Shown piece after piece: positions 34,619 to 44,150 of a stretch of 64,000 bases of DNA. The stretch is from Rhodococcus qingshengii JCM 15477. Its GTDB lineage: Bacteria > Actinomycetota > Actinomycetes > Mycobacteriales > Mycobacteriaceae. The position numbers and the translations under genes are program-made. The notes under the pieces were generated by a model that was not told where the DNA came from, searched no databases, and saw nothing but the letters and a program-made list of their open reading frames with translations. Positions within the stretch are counted from its first letter, which is position 1, and every line of letters starts with the position of its first letter. The stretch lies in assembly GCF_023221595.1 (NCBI RefSeq), contig NZ_CP096563.1, forward strand, positions 2,648,501 through 2,712,500, in the 5' to 3' direction.

Positions 34619-37573
34619 GTGGCAGGCAAGGCCCGCGTGCACGAGTTGGCTAAAGAACTCGGTGTCACCAGCAAGGAACTACTCGCAACGCTCAAGGAGC
34701 AAGGCGAGTTCGTGAAGTCTGCGTCATCCACAGTGGAGGCGCCCGTCGCCCGTCGTCTGCGGGAGTCATTCCCGTCGGCAGGCGGAGCAGAAACCAAGTC
34801 CGAGACCGGCGCAGCCGCTCCGGCGGCTCGCCCCGCGGCAAAGCCCGGCGCACCGTCGCCGTCGGCTGCAAAGCCTGGCGCACCGCGTCCCGGCCCCAAG
34901 CCGGCCGCACCCGCACCGGCTGCTCCCGCAGCTCCGGCCCCGGCAGCCCCCGCGGCTCCCGCAGCCGCTGCTCCGGCAGCACCGTCAGCGCCGTCAGCGC
35001 CGGTCCCCACCCCGACGTTCAACGCTCCGAAACCAGCACAGCCGGCACGTCCGGCTCCGGCTGCTCCCGCAGCGTCGGCACCGGCAGCCCCCGCGGCTCC
35101 GGCCGCACCGTCCACCGGCGCAAAGCCCGGCGGACCGCGTCCGGGACCGAAGGCACCTCGCGTCGGTAACAACCCGTACTCCTCGGCACCCGCCGAGCGT
35201 CCGGCACCTCGTCCGGCTCCCGGCGCACCGCGTCCGGGCGCAGGTCAGGGCGGTTCTCGTCCGGCTCCGGGTCAGGGCGGTCCCCGTCCGGCTCCCGGTC
35301 AGGGTGGACCTCGTCCGGCTCCGGGTCAGGGCGGTCCCCGTCCGGCTCCCGGTCAGGGTGGACCCCGTCCGCCTGCAGGTCAGGGCGGACCCCGTCCCAG
35401 CCCCGGCTCCATGCCTCCTCGCCCGAACCCGGGTGCAATGCCTGCTCGTTCCGCTCGTCCCGCGCCCGGTGGCGGCGGACGTCCGGGTCGTCCCGGTGGC
35501 GCTCCCGGTGGTCGTCCGGGTGGCGGCGGCGGTGGATACCGCGGTGGCGGCGCTCCCGGCGCCGGTGCTGGTGCAGGTGCTCCCGGTGGAGCAGCTCCGG
35601 CCGGTGGATTCCGCGGTCGTCCCGGCGGCGGTGGCCGTCCCGGTCAGCGCGGCGCAGCGGCAGGTGCATTCGGTCGTCCCGGCGGAGCAGTTCGCCGTGG
35701 ACGTAAGTCGAAGCGGGCGAAGCGCGCCGAGTACGAAAGCATGCAGGCTCCCGCAGTCGGCGGCGTCAGGCTGCCACGCGGCAACGGCGAGACCATCCGT
35801 CTCGCTCGCGGCGCATCTCTGTCGGACTTCGCGGACAAGATCGACGCGAACCCCGCAGCACTCGTGCAGGCGTTGTTCAACCTCGGTGAGATGGTCACGG
35901 CAACTCAGTCGGTCAACGACGAGACGCTGGAGCTGCTCGGCGGCGAAATGAACTACGTCGTGCAGGTCGTCAGCCCGGAGGACGAGGATCGCGAGCTGCT
36001 CGACAGCTTCGACCTCACCTACGGCGAGGACGCCGGCGGAGAAGAGGACCTTGAGTCCCGTCCGCCTGTGGTCACCGTCATGGGCCACGTCGACCACGGT
36101 AAGACCCGTCTGCTCGACGTGATCCGTAAGGCGAATGTCCGTGAGGGCGAAGCCGGCGGCATCACGCAGCACATCGGTGCCTACCAGGTGCTGACCGAGC
36201 TCGAGGGCAACGAGCGTCTCGTGACGTTCATCGACACCCCCGGTCACGAGGCCTTCACGGCCATGCGTGCCCGTGGTGCCAAGGCCACCGACCTCGCGAT
36301 CCTTGTTGTCGCAGCCGACGACGGCGTCATGCCGCAGACGGTGGAAGCGATCAACCACGCCCAGGCGGCCGACGTGCCGATCGTGGTCGCGGTGAACAAG
36401 ATCGACAAGGAAGGCGCGAACCCGGACAAGATCCGGCAGCAGCTCACCGAGTACGGACTGGTGGCCGAGGAATACGGCGGAGACACCATGTTCGTCGACA
36501 TCTCGGCGAAGCAGGGTCTCAACATCGACGCACTGCTCGAAGCAGTGCTGTTGACGGCCGACGCTTCCCTGGATCTGCGCGCCAACCCGGACATGGACGC
36601 GCAGGGTGTTGCCATCGAGGCGCACCTCGACCGTGGCCGCGGCCCCGTCGCTACCGTGCTCATTCAGCGCGGAACGCTGCGGGTCGGCGACTCGATCGTT
36701 GCCGGCGATGCTTACGGCCGCGTCCGCCGCATGGTGGACGAGCACGGTCAGGACGTCCACGAGGCACTGCCTTCACGTCCGGTCCAGGTCATCGGCTTCA
36801 CGTCGGTCCCCGGTGCAGGCGACAACCTGCTCGTGGTCGACGAGGACCGTATCGCTCGTCAGATCGCGGACCGTCGCAACGCACGTAAGCGCAACGCGCT
36901 TGCAGCGAAGAGTCGTAAGCGCATTAGCCTCGACGATCTCGATGCAGCTCTGAAGGAACATTCACAGCTGAACTTGATCCTCAAGGGTGACAACTCGGGA
37001 ACCGTGGAGGCCCTCGAAGAGGCTCTCCTCGGAATTCCGATCGACGACGAGGTGCAGTTGCGCGTCATCGACCGCGGTGTCGGTGGCATCACGGAGACCA
37101 ACGTCAACCTGGCTGCTGCGTCCAACGCGATCATCATCGGCTTCAACGTCCGCGCCGAAGGCAAGGCAACGGAGCTGGCGAACCGCGAGGGCGTCGACAT
37201 TCGCTACTACTCGGTGATCTACCAGGCCATCGACGAGGTCGAAAAGGCACTCAAGGGTCTGCTCAAGCCGGTGTACGAAGAGGTCGAGCTGGGCAAGGCA
37301 GAGATCCGCGCCATGTTCCGTTCGTCCAAGATCGGCAACATTGCCGGTTGCTTGGTCACGTCGGGCAGCATCCGTCGCAACGCCAAGGCACGTCTCATCC
37401 GCGACAGCAAGGTCATCGCCGAGACGGTCACCATCTCCTCGCTCAAGCGGGAGAAGGAAGACGCTACCGAGGTTCGCGAAGGCTACGAATGTGGTTTGAC
37501 CGTCACCTATTCCGATATCAAGATCGGTGACGTTCTCGAGTGCTACGAGCTTCGCGAGAAGCCGCGCGACTGA
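34619..37573 (+). CDS. infB: Translation initiation factor IF-2
   Basis: The protein has about 984 residues. An N-terminal helical domain ([18 protein letters not shown]) is followed by a 350-residue Ala/Pro/Gly/Arg-rich linker. The linker has five or so GQGGPRPAP repeats (about 35240-35400) and Gly/Arg-rich RGG-like stretches. The GTPase domain has G1 GHVDHGKT, G3 DTPGHEAF and G4 NKID, followed by domains II-IV. It places initiator tRNA on the 30S subunit. The GTG at 34619 follows GGAG; the frame is open further upstream without homology. The long basic linker is typical of high-GC actinobacteria. Confidence 0.97.
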   Translation: MAGKARVHELAKELGVTSKELLATLKEQGEFVKSASSTVEAPVARRLRESFPSAGGAETKSETGAAAPAARPAAKPGAPSPSAAKPGAPRPGPKPAAPAPAAPAAPAPAAPAAPAAAAPAAPSAPSAPVPTPTFNAPKPAQPARPAPAAPAASAPAAPAAPAAPSTGAKPGGPRPGPKAPRVGNNPYSSAPAERPAPRPAPGAPRPGAGQGGSRPAPGQGGPRPAPGQGGPRPAPGQGGPRPAPGQGGPRPPAGQGGPRPSPGSMPPRPNPGAMPARSARPAPGGGGRPGRPGGAPGGRPGGGGGGYRGGGAPGAGAGAGAPGGAAPAGGFRGRPGGGGRPGQRGAAAGAFGRPGGAVRRGRKSKRAKRAEYESMQAPAVGGVRLPRGNGETIRLARGASLSDFADKIDANPAALVQALFNLGEMVTATQSVNDETLELLGGEMNYVVQVVSPEDEDRELLDSFDLTYGEDAGGEEDLESRPPVVTVMGHVDHGKTRLLDVIRKANVREGEAGGITQHIGAYQVLTELEGNERLVTFIDTPGHEAFTAMRARGAKATDLAILVVAADDGVMPQTVEAINHAQAADVPIVVAVNKIDKEGANPDKIRQQLTEYGLVAEEYGGDTMFVDISAKQGLNIDALLEAVLLTADASLDLRANPDMDAQGVAIEAHLDRGRGPVATVLIQRGTLRVGDSIVAGDAYGRVRRMVDEHGQDVHEALPSRPVQVIGFTSVPGAGDNLLVVDEDRIARQIADRRNARKRNALAAKSRKRISLDDLDAALKEHSQLNLILKGDNSGTVEALEEALLGIPIDDEVQLRVIDRGVGGITETNVNLAAASNAIIIGFNVRAEGKATELANREGVDIRYYSVIYQAIDEVEKALKGLLKPVYEEVELGKAEIRAMFRSSKIGNIAGCLVTSGSIRRNAKARLIRDSKVIAETVTISSLKREKEDATEVREGYECGLTVTYSDIKIGDVLECYELREKPRD
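35241..35400 (+). repeat. 27-bp tandem repeats within infB
   Basis: Units encoding GQGGPRPAP (with S/P/A variants) repeat in tandem about six times, in the linker of IF-2. Near-identical 27-bp units make copy number prone to change between strains. Confidence 0.8.
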
Positions 37574-37621
37574 TTATGTCGACACGGGCGTTGGGGCGGA
37601 CGCACGTGAGTACTAGCTGAC

Positions 37622-37665
37622 ATGGACTCTCTCGGACTTGAACATACAAGTCCGAGAGAGTCCAT
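37622..37665 (+). terminator. 19-bp perfect hairpin after infB
   Basis: Positions 37622-37640 and 37647-37665 are exact reverse complements around the loop AACATA. There is little T-tract (TTCGG). It separates infB from the DUF503 gene and ends 21 nt before its start, so it may be a terminator or a processing site. Confidence 0.75.
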
Positions 37666-37686
37666 TCGGCTCTGTATAGGGGGAAA

Positions 37687-37977
37687 ATGTTTGTAGGGGC
37701 ACTGGAGTTCGACATCCTTTTCGGCGATGTCCACTCACTCAAGGAAAAGCGTTCGATGCTGTCGCCGATCCTGACGGAACTCCGTCGATTCGGTGTGAGT
37801 GCAGCGGAGGCGGGGGAGCAGGGACGCCTGCGTCGTGCGCTCGTGGGCGTCGGTGTGGTCAGTTCGTCCGTCGATCACCTGCACGATGTTCTCGATCATT
37901 GTGAGCGAGCGGTCGCTGAGCGTCCGGAGATTCAGTTGCTGGCTGTGCGAAGGCGAATCTTCGGCCCGGAAGACTGA
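37687..37977 (+). CDS. DUF503 (YlxP-like) protein
   Basis: The 96-residue protein has FVGALEFDILFGDVHSLKEKRSMLSPILTELRR at the N-terminus. It then has LVGVGVVSSSVDHLHDVLDHCERAV, the alpha/beta DUF503 fold found between infB and rbfA in many bacteria. The function is unknown; the conserved position suggests ribosome biogenesis. The ATG is preceded by a GGGGG stretch as ribosome binding site. Confidence 0.9.
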   Translation: MFVGALEFDILFGDVHSLKEKRSMLSPILTELRRFGVSAAEAGEQGRLRRALVGVGVVSSSVDHLHDVLDHCERAVAERPEIQLLAVRRRIFGPED

Positions 37978-37980
37978 GCG

Positions 37981-38097
37981 TCATCGAGCGGTGTCGATGA
38001 GCCACTCTTCCAGACGCCGTAACGAATCGAGTTCGTCGGCAAGGGATTCGGTGGCTTCGGGACCAACTGTGGCGGTGTTTGTGCTCACGCTCGACAC
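37981..38097 (-). CDS. Candidate 38-residue protein
   Basis: On the minus strand a GTG-started frame reads 38 codons of ordinary-looking sequence (ending in SLADELDSLRRLEEWLIDTAR) to a TGA 3 nt from the convergent DUF503 stop. The C-terminal half is an amphipathic, acidic helix with Leu every 3-4 residues. A ribosome binding site is weak (AGAG about 20 nt upstream). It fills most of the otherwise empty spacer 37978-38243. I do not recognise a family. Confidence 0.35.
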   Translation of the reverse strand: MSSVSTNTATVGPEATESLADELDSLRRLEEWLIDTAR

Positions 38098-38243
38098 ATG
38101 CGACAACTGATCTCTACCGATGGTGATTTGGTTGCCGGGTAGCCGATGGACGAGACTGTTGTCGGTAATAATTCTTGTTAACCAGAACTTTGATCGATCG
38201 AGTCACCTCGATTCGAGTGGCCAGGTAGAGGAGACTGACAGTC

Positions 38244-38723
38244 ATGGTAGATCCAGCCCGGGCACGCAAGTTGGCAAAGCGTATTGGAACCATCGTCGCG
38301 ACGGCGATCGATCACGAGATCAAGGATCCGCGACTCGCATTCGTGACCATCACGGACACCAAGGTCACCAACGATCTGCACGACGCGACGGTGTACTACA
38401 CAGTCATGGGCGAGAAGGTCGATTCCGCACCCGATGTGGAAGCCGCCGCCGCAGGTCTCGAGAAGGCCAAGGGTGTTCTGCGCTCGAAGGTCGGTGCCGG
38501 AACCGGAGTTCGCTTCACACCGACTCTGACGTTTGTCGCCGATACCGTTCCCGACACCGCGCGTCATATGGAAGAACTGCTGGCCCGTGCCAAGGCCGCC
38601 GACGACGAGGTCGCCAAGGCGCGTGAGAATGCACAGCCGGCCGGAGATGCAGATCCGTACAAGGAGCCGCGAGTGGCTTCGGACGAAGACGAGGCGTCGC
38701 CAGATGTTCGTGAAGCCGACTGA
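38244..38723 (+). CDS. rbfA: Ribosome-binding factor A
   Basis: The 159-residue KH-like protein is needed for 16S rRNA maturation and cold adaptation. It has [26 protein letters not shown], followed by [23 protein letters not shown] and [15 protein letters not shown]. The acidic C-terminal 35 residues are typical of actinobacterial RbfA. The ATG at 38244 follows GAGGAGAC. It is probably co-transcribed with nrnA, which begins 12 nt downstream. Confidence 0.95.
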   Translation: MVDPARARKLAKRIGTIVATAIDHEIKDPRLAFVTITDTKVTNDLHDATVYYTVMGEKVDSAPDVEAAAAGLEKAKGVLRSKVGAGTGVRFTPTLTFVADTVPDTARHMEELLARAKAADDEVAKARENAQPAGDADPYKEPRVASDEDEASPDVREAD

Positions 38724-38735
38724 CGCGCACCGAGA

Positions 38736-39728
38736 ATGACGATCACCGCACTTTCGGACGTCGACCCCTGCGAGGCGAAGTTCGCTCAGGTGGCCGAGGT
38801 TCTCGAATCGGCACACACGGTGACAATTCTCTGCCATGTGCAGCCGGATGCGGACACGATCGGCAGCGGACTTGCGCTCGGTCTCGTTCTCGAGCGTCGG
38901 GGCATTTCGGTGCAGGTCGCGTTCAGTCGGCCGTCGGCGCTGCCCGAGTCGATGCGCGATTTCCCCGGTCTCCACTTGCTCGTGGCGCCCACTGATGTTC
39001 GGGAAAGTGTCGATGTACTGGTGACGGTGGATGTCGGCAGCGAGGGCCGTCTCGGTGAGTTGTCGAGTCGACTCGCCGGCGCGAATCGCACGATCGTCCT
39101 TGATCACCATCGCTCCAATTCCGAATTCGGAAGCATCAACGTCGTCGACGAAACCGCGGCCTCGACGACGGCACTCATCGCACGATTCTTCGATGCGTGG
39201 GGAGTCGCGATCGATCGCGATATCGCGCACTGTCTCTATGCCGGACTGGTCACCGACACCGGCTCCTTCCGGTGGGGAGGTCCGCTTCCGCACGTGCTCG
39301 CGGCGCGTTTGCTGGCGACCGGCATCGACGGCGACGCGATTGCGCGAAAGCTGCTCGACACCCATCCATTCGGGTGGTTGCCGATGCTGGCTTCGGTACT
39401 CGGGTCCGCGGTGCTGGTCCCGGAAGCCGCGGACGGCCGTGGGCTGGTGTACGCGGTCATCCGACGCAGTGACATCGGCGATCTTCGCTCCGAGGAGATC
39501 GAGAGCGTCGTCGATATCGTGCGAACCACTTCGGAAGCCGAAGTTGCCGCAGTACTTAAAGAGTCGGTTTCCGGAAGCTGGTCGATCTCGTTGCGTGCAA
39601 AGTCGGCGATCGACGTGTCGGCGGTCGCTGAAAGTCTTGGTGGCGGCGGACATCGGCTGTCGGCCGGATACACGTCGACCAGTTCCAGCGACGAGATTGT
39701 TGCCGCGCTCGTCGCGGCACTCGGCTGA
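38736..39728 (+). CDS. nrnA: DHH-family nanoRNase / pAp phosphatase
   Basis: The 330-residue phosphoesterase has CHVQPDADTIGSGLALG, VTVDVGSEGRLG and the DHH motif (LDHHRSN), then a C-terminal DHHA1 domain ending GGGGHRLSAGYT. It degrades short RNA oligonucleotides and can hydrolyse adenosine 3',5'-bisphosphate with Mn2+. The position directly after rbfA matches mycobacteria. The end overlaps the likely TTG start region of the MATE gene closely (10 nt). Confidence 0.94.
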   Translation: MTITALSDVDPCEAKFAQVAEVLESAHTVTILCHVQPDADTIGSGLALGLVLERRGISVQVAFSRPSALPESMRDFPGLHLLVAPTDVRESVDVLVTVDVGSEGRLGELSSRLAGANRTIVLDHHRSNSEFGSINVVDETAASTTALIARFFDAWGVAIDRDIAHCLYAGLVTDTGSFRWGGPLPHVLAARLLATGIDGDAIARKLLDTHPFGWLPMLASVLGSAVLVPEAADGRGLVYAVIRRSDIGDLRSEEIESVVDIVRTTSEAEVAAVLKESVSGSWSISLRAKSAIDVSAVAESLGGGGHRLSAGYTSTSSSDEIVAALVAALG

Positions 39729-39738
39729 ATCCGCGGCA

Positions 39739-41142
39739 TTGAGCGAATCTGACGCCACCTCGGCGGGATCTTCGGCAGCTGATTTCGACGTCACTGGGCG
39801 TCGAATCTTTTCCCTGGCGTTTCCGGCGCTCGGGGTACTGGCGGCCGAACCCCTCTATCTGTTGTTCGACATCGCCGTGGTCGGCCGACTCGGGGCGCTT
39901 CCGCTGGCCGGATTGGCAGTCGGTGGTCTGATCCTGTCGTTGGTGAGTACGCAGCTGACCTTCTTGTCGTACGGCACCACGGCGCGGGCCGCACGGCTTC
40001 ACGGGGCGGGCCGCGAGCGCGACGCGGTGGGTGAGGGTGTTCAGGCGACCTGGCTGGCGGCCGCGATCGGCCTGGCCTTGGTCGTGATCGTGCAGGTGAT
40101 CGCCGGCCCGCTGACTTCGGCGGTGGCCGGGACTCCCGACATCGCCGCGGCTGCGGAAAGTTGGCTCCGGATAGCGGTGTTGGGTGTTCCACTCATCCTG
40201 GTGGCCCTGGCCGGCAACGGCTGGATGCGCGGGGTTCAGAACACGGTGCGACCGCTGCGGTTCGTCCTTGTCGGCCTGGGTATTTCGGCGGTGTTGTGTC
40301 CGATTCTGGTGCACGGCTTGCTCGGTGCTCCGCGTCTGGAACTCGAAGGATCAGCTGTTGCGAATCTGGTGGGCCAGAGTGTTTCGGGTGTGCTGTTCGC
40401 CTGGGCGCTCTTTCGTGAACCCGTTTCGGCTCGACCACATTTTGCGATCATGCGGGCGCAGATGCTGATGGGCCGTGACCTGATTCTGCGCAGCCTCGCA
40501 TTCCAAGCGTGTTTCGTTTCCGCGGCTGCAGTGGCGTCGAGGTTCGGTGCGGCTGTAGTCGGTGCGCACCAAGTCGTCCTCCAACTGTGGAACCTGGTTT
40601 CGCTCCTTCTCGATTCCTTGGCGATCGCAGCTCAGACGCTGATCGGAGCGGCGCTCGGCGGTGGATTCGCAGACGCGGCGAAAAAGATGACCTGGCGGAT
40701 CACCGCATGGTCGACGGTATTTGCCGTGGTGCTCGCGATCTTCTTCGCCGCCGGCCACTCCGTGGTCCCCGGACTCTTCACGTCCGACGCCGAGGTGCTC
40801 GGTCAGATGTCGATCGCATGGTGGTTCTTCGTCGCGATCATGCCGGTGGCGGGAATCGTCTTCGCACTCGACGGTGTTCTACTCGGCGCCGGGGACGTGG
40901 TGTTTCTGCGCAACGCGACCATGCTGTGCGCAGTTCTCGGGTTTCTGCCCGCGATCTGGCTCTCTCTCGCCTACGACTGGGGGCTCGCCGGAATTTGGGC
41001 AGGGCTTACCGTGTTCGTAGTACTTCGGATGGTCGCGGTGTCGTGGCGAGCGTTTTCCGGCAAGTGGGCAGTGACAGGTCCGGCGACGGCGAAGCGCGGA
41101 AGTTCAACTGAGGAAGCAGAGGGATCGTGGCAGCAAAGCTGA
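39739..41142 (+). CDS. MATE-family efflux transporter (DinF-like)
   Basis: The protein has about 467 residues and 12 helices. It opens with RRIFSLAFPALGVLAAEPLYLLFDIAVVGRLGALPLAGLA, the start of the first MATE repeat. The second repeat contains FQACFVSAAAVASRFGAAVVGAHQVVLQLWNL. It exports cationic compounds with Na+ or H+. The frame is open through nrnA. The TTG at 39739 (giving SESDATSAG...) is the best start just after the nrnA stop; no ATG or GTG fits. It overlaps the phosphoesterase by 16 nt. Confidence 0.88.
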   Translation: MSESDATSAGSSAADFDVTGRRIFSLAFPALGVLAAEPLYLLFDIAVVGRLGALPLAGLAVGGLILSLVSTQLTFLSYGTTARAARLHGAGRERDAVGEGVQATWLAAAIGLALVVIVQVIAGPLTSAVAGTPDIAAAAESWLRIAVLGVPLILVALAGNGWMRGVQNTVRPLRFVLVGLGISAVLCPILVHGLLGAPRLELEGSAVANLVGQSVSGVLFAWALFREPVSARPHFAIMRAQMLMGRDLILRSLAFQACFVSAAAVASRFGAAVVGAHQVVLQLWNLVSLLLDSLAIAAQTLIGAALGGGFADAAKKMTWRITAWSTVFAVVLAIFFAAGHSVVPGLFTSDAEVLGQMSIAWWFFVAIMPVAGIVFALDGVLLGAGDVVFLRNATMLCAVLGFLPAIWLSLAYDWGLAGIWAGLTVFVVLRMVAVSWRAFSGKWAVTGPATAKRGSSTEEAEGSWQQS

Positions 41143-42050
41143 TGGCGGTGAGCGACATTCATGTCGGTCACAACGGCAACAAGCCGATGACGGAGGAACT
41201 GTTCCCGGATTCGCCTGACGACTGGCTCATTCTCGCCGGAGATGTTTCCGAGAAAACTGACGACATTCGGTGGGCGTTGAAGCTCCTTCGCAGCCGATTC
41301 GCAAAAGTCATCTGGATTCCGGGCAATCACGAACTGTGGACGACCGCCAAGGATCCGGTTCAGATTCACGGAGCGCCGCGCTACGAGTACCTGGTCAACA
41401 TGTGCCGCGAACTCGACGTCATCACACCCGAGGACCCGTTCCCGGTGTGGGAGGGAGACGAGGGACCGGTCACGGTCGTCCCGATGTTTCTTCTCTACGA
41501 CTACTCCTTCCTGCCGGAAGGTGCGCGAGACAAGGAACACGGGCTCGAGATCGCGCGTGACAAGAACGTCGTCGCCACCGACGAGTTCCTACTCTCACCG
41601 CAGCCGTATGCGACGCGCGACGCATGGTGCCGGGCGAGGATCGAGTACACCCAGGCGCGGTTGGATGCGCTTCCCGAAGGCACAAGAACCGTTCTCGTGA
41701 ACCATTTCCCGATGGTCCGGCAGCCGACGGACGTGCTCATGTATCCGGAGTTCGCACTGTGGTGCGGAACCACCGCTACCGCCGACTGGCACGTGAAGTA
41801 CAACGCGGTGTGCTCGGTGTACGGGCACCTGCACATCCCTCGAACCACCTACTACGACGGCGTCCGCTTCGAGGAAGTCTCACTCGGATACCCGCGCGAG
41901 TGGCGTCGGCGTGGACTGCCGGAGAAGTTGTTGCGTCAGATTCTTCCCGTTCCGGAGTACCCGCCGGGAACGCTCAACAAGTGGGGTGGCCACTTCAAGG
42001 TCACGCCGGAGCAGGAAGCCGAAGTCGAGCGCATGCGCGCCGCACGCTGA
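41127..42050 (+). CDS. Calcineurin-like metallophosphoesterase
   Basis: The 307-residue cytosolic enzyme carries the complete two-metal motif set: SDIHVGHN, LAGDVSE, GNHE, VNHFPM and YGHLH. It is paired with pptT, as in M. tuberculosis, where the neighbouring phosphoesterase acts as an acyl-carrier-protein phosphopantetheine hydrolase opposing PptT. That role is recalled from the literature and inferred here from position. The start is GTG at 41127 within the MATE gene end. pptT begins 13 nt downstream. Confidence 0.9.
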   Translation: MAAKLMAVSDIHVGHNGNKPMTEELFPDSPDDWLILAGDVSEKTDDIRWALKLLRSRFAKVIWIPGNHELWTTAKDPVQIHGAPRYEYLVNMCRELDVITPEDPFPVWEGDEGPVTVVPMFLLYDYSFLPEGARDKEHGLEIARDKNVVATDEFLLSPQPYATRDAWCRARIEYTQARLDALPEGTRTVLVNHFPMVRQPTDVLMYPEFALWCGTTATADWHVKYNAVCSVYGHLHIPRTTYYDGVRFEEVSLGYPREWRRRGLPEKLLRQILPVPEYPPGTLNKWGGHFKVTPEQEAEVERMRAAR

Positions 42051-42063
42051 GAGGTATCGCTAC

Positions 42064-42723
42064 GTGATCGAACAGATTCTTCCCGGTGGAGTTGCGACGG
42101 CCGAGGCCTTCGTCGATCCGCCCGGTCTGGTTCCGCACCCCAGTGAGGAAGCGTTGATCGGCCGCGCGGTCGAGAAGCGTCGTCGTGAGTTCGTGACCAC
42201 CCGGCACCTTGCGCGTCAGGCGATGGGCAAGCTCGGTGTTCCGTCTGCCGCTGTCATGCGCGGTGAGCGTGGTGCGCCGCTCTGGCCGCAGGGAGTGGTC
42301 GGGAGCCTCGCCCATTGCGACGGCTACCGCGGCGCTGTCCTGGCGTACTCCATGCAGGTCCGCTCACTCGGTATCGACGCCGAACCGCACGGCCCGCTGC
42401 CGGACGGGGTATTGCCCGCGGTCAGCATCGAGGCGGAACGAACGTGGTTGGACACTCAGGAAACCGGCGGTCCGGTGCACTGGGATCGAGTGCTCTTCTG
42501 CGCGAAGGAAGCCACGTACAAGGCGTGGTTTCCACTCACCGGGCGCTGGTTGGGTTTCGAGGACGCCCACATCACGTTCGAGGCGGAGTCGGAAACGTCC
42601 GGCACTTTCAACTCGCGTCTGCTGGTCCCCGGTGAGGCGACGTCCGGTCCGCCGCTCACCTCTTTCGACGGCAGGTGGTTGGTGTCGGACGGACTCATCC
42701 TGACGGCAATTTCGGTGCAGTGA
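42064..42723 (+). CDS. pptT: 4'-phosphopantetheinyl transferase, PptT type
   Basis: The 219-residue Sfp/EntD-class enzyme moves 4'-phosphopantetheine from CoA to carrier domains of mycolate PKS, FAS and siderophore NRPS. It has VGSLAHCDGYRGAVLA, the metal motif LGIDAEPHGPL and FCAKEATYKAWFPLTGRWLGFEDA. The start is GTG at 42064. Its pairing with the upstream phosphoesterase suggests a balance of carrier activation and deactivation. Confidence 0.93.
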   Translation: MIEQILPGGVATAEAFVDPPGLVPHPSEEALIGRAVEKRRREFVTTRHLARQAMGKLGVPSAAVMRGERGAPLWPQGVVGSLAHCDGYRGAVLAYSMQVRSLGIDAEPHGPLPDGVLPAVSIEAERTWLDTQETGGPVHWDRVLFCAKEATYKAWFPLTGRWLGFEDAHITFEAESETSGTFNSRLLVPGEATSGPPLTSFDGRWLVSDGLILTAISVQ

Positions 42724-42747
42724 GCGCGACTGGCAGAATCGGCACAC

Positions 42748-43668
42748 GTGTCAGCTCGTGAAAAGCCTTCCTCCGGTCTTGTCGGCGCCGGAATTCTGAT
42801 TGTCGACAAAGAGGCGGGTATCACCAGCCACGACGTGGTCGCTCGGTGCCGCAAGTTGTTGAACACCCGGAAGGTGGGACACGCCGGGACGCTGGATCCC
42901 ATGGCGACCGGTGTTCTCGTTCTCGGCGTCGAGCGTGCGACCAAGTTGCTCGGACTCCTGGCGCTGACAACCAAGGCGTACTCGGCGACCATTCGCCTCG
43001 GGGCAGCGACGGACACGGACGATGCCGAGGGGGAGGTCCTGACCTCCGCAGACGCTTCGCAGGTGACGGACGCGGAGATCGCGGCGATCGTGGCCACGCT
43101 GACCGGGGACATCAAGCAGATCCCGGCAAGCGTGAGCGCTATCAAGGTGGACGGTCAGCGCGCACATGCTCTGGTGCGTGCGGGAGAAACCGTCGAGCTG
43201 GCGCCGCGCCCGGTAACGGTGTCGACTTTCGAGGTTCTGGCTCGGCGAGATGTCCCGGGTGGCTTCGTCGATCTGGACGTCGACGTGGAGTGCTCGTCCG
43301 GTACGTACATCCGCTCGCTTGCCCGCGACCTCGGTCGTGAATTGGGCGTCGGCGGTCATTTGACGGCATTGCGCCGCACCCGCGTCGGGCCGTTCACTCT
43401 CGAACATGCGCGCACGCTCGAAGATCTCGCGGATCAGCCGGGTGTGAGCCTCGACATCGATCAGGCCGCGCAGACGGCTTTTCCGCATCGGCAGATCACG
43501 GCGGAGGAAGCCGAGGCGATCAGCCAGGGGCGCTGGCTCGAGCCGATCGGGATGAAGGGGATCTGTGCGGCGATCGATCCCACCGGTCACACGATTGCGC
43601 TTCTGCAGGAGAAGGGTCGACGCGCCAGTTCGGTGATGGTCGTGCGACCGGCGACGCTTCGCGGGTGA
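42748..43668 (+). CDS. truB: tRNA pseudouridine-55 synthase
   Basis: The 306-residue enzyme makes pseudouridine 55 in the T-loop of tRNAs. It has LIVDKEAGITSHDVV and the catalytic Asp in GHAGTLDPMATGVLV, then the TKAYSATIRLG block and CSSGTYIRSLARDLG. The start is GTG at 42748. Its last codons overlap the next gene by 4 nt. Confidence 0.96.
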   Translation: MSAREKPSSGLVGAGILIVDKEAGITSHDVVARCRKLLNTRKVGHAGTLDPMATGVLVLGVERATKLLGLLALTTKAYSATIRLGAATDTDDAEGEVLTSADASQVTDAEIAAIVATLTGDIKQIPASVSAIKVDGQRAHALVRAGETVELAPRPVTVSTFEVLARRDVPGGFVDLDVDVECSSGTYIRSLARDLGRELGVGGHLTALRRTRVGPFTLEHARTLEDLADQPGVSLDIDQAAQTAFPHRQITAEEAEAISQGRWLEPIGMKGICAAIDPTGHTIALLQEKGRRASSVMVVRPATLRG

Positions 43669-44141
43669 TCGTCCGCGAGCGTGTCGACGGCGACCTCGAC
43701 GGTTGCGTCGATGCGCTGGCACAGGTCCACGAGTGCGACGGATATCCGAACACGTGGCCGCAGAACCCGCACCGCTGGCTCAGTTCGCCCACGGTGGTAA
43801 AGGCGTGGGTCGGTGAGAGCGACGGTCGTGTTGTCGGTCATGTGGCCGTCGACAGCGAGGTCGCAGGTGCGCCCACAACCGCGGGATCGATAGCCGTGTC
43901 GCGATTGTTCGTTCATCCTGGCTCACGTGGAAACGGCCTCAGCGATGCGCTACTCGATGCCGTGACGGATTTCGCAGCCGAGAGTCGGTTGGAACTGGTG
44001 CTCGACGTCGTCGACGACGCTCTGCCGGCGATCGCACTGTACGAGCGTCGAGGGTGGGTGTACGTCGACGAGAGGCTCGCCGACTGGACCCGGACCGACG
44101 GCGTCCGGCCCGTGGAACGCCGATACCGACTGCCGCTTTGA
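43665..44141 (+). CDS. GNAT-family N-acetyltransferase
   Basis: The 158-residue single GNAT domain has SIAVSRLFVHPGSRGNGLSDALLDAVTDFA (acetyl-CoA loop) followed by VDDALPAIALYERRGWVYVDE. The GTG start overlaps the truB stop as GTGA, so it is translated with truB. The acceptor is unknown. It is convergent with mntR with only 9 nt between stops. Confidence 0.87.
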   Translation: MIVRERVDGDLDGCVDALAQVHECDGYPNTWPQNPHRWLSSPTVVKAWVGESDGRVVGHVAVDSEVAGAPTTAGSIAVSRLFVHPGSRGNGLSDALLDAVTDFAAESRLELVLDVVDDALPAIALYERRGWVYVDERLADWTRTDGVRPVERRYRLPL

Positions 44142-44150
44142 CTACCTCGG

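Noticed and set aside
35241..35400. Mobile or phase-variable element in infB
   Set aside because: Repeats are in frame, coding, and typical for actinobacterial IF-2; no transposon features.
34994..36760. A 588-codon minus-strand frame opposite infB
   Set aside because: Thr/Ala/Gly-rich product of reading the IF-2 linker backwards; no independent support.
39031..39738. N-terminal extension of the MATE gene through nrnA
   Set aside because: The extension is the out-of-frame reading of nrnA, has no similarity to MATE proteins, and a start just after nrnA gives the normal family N-terminus.
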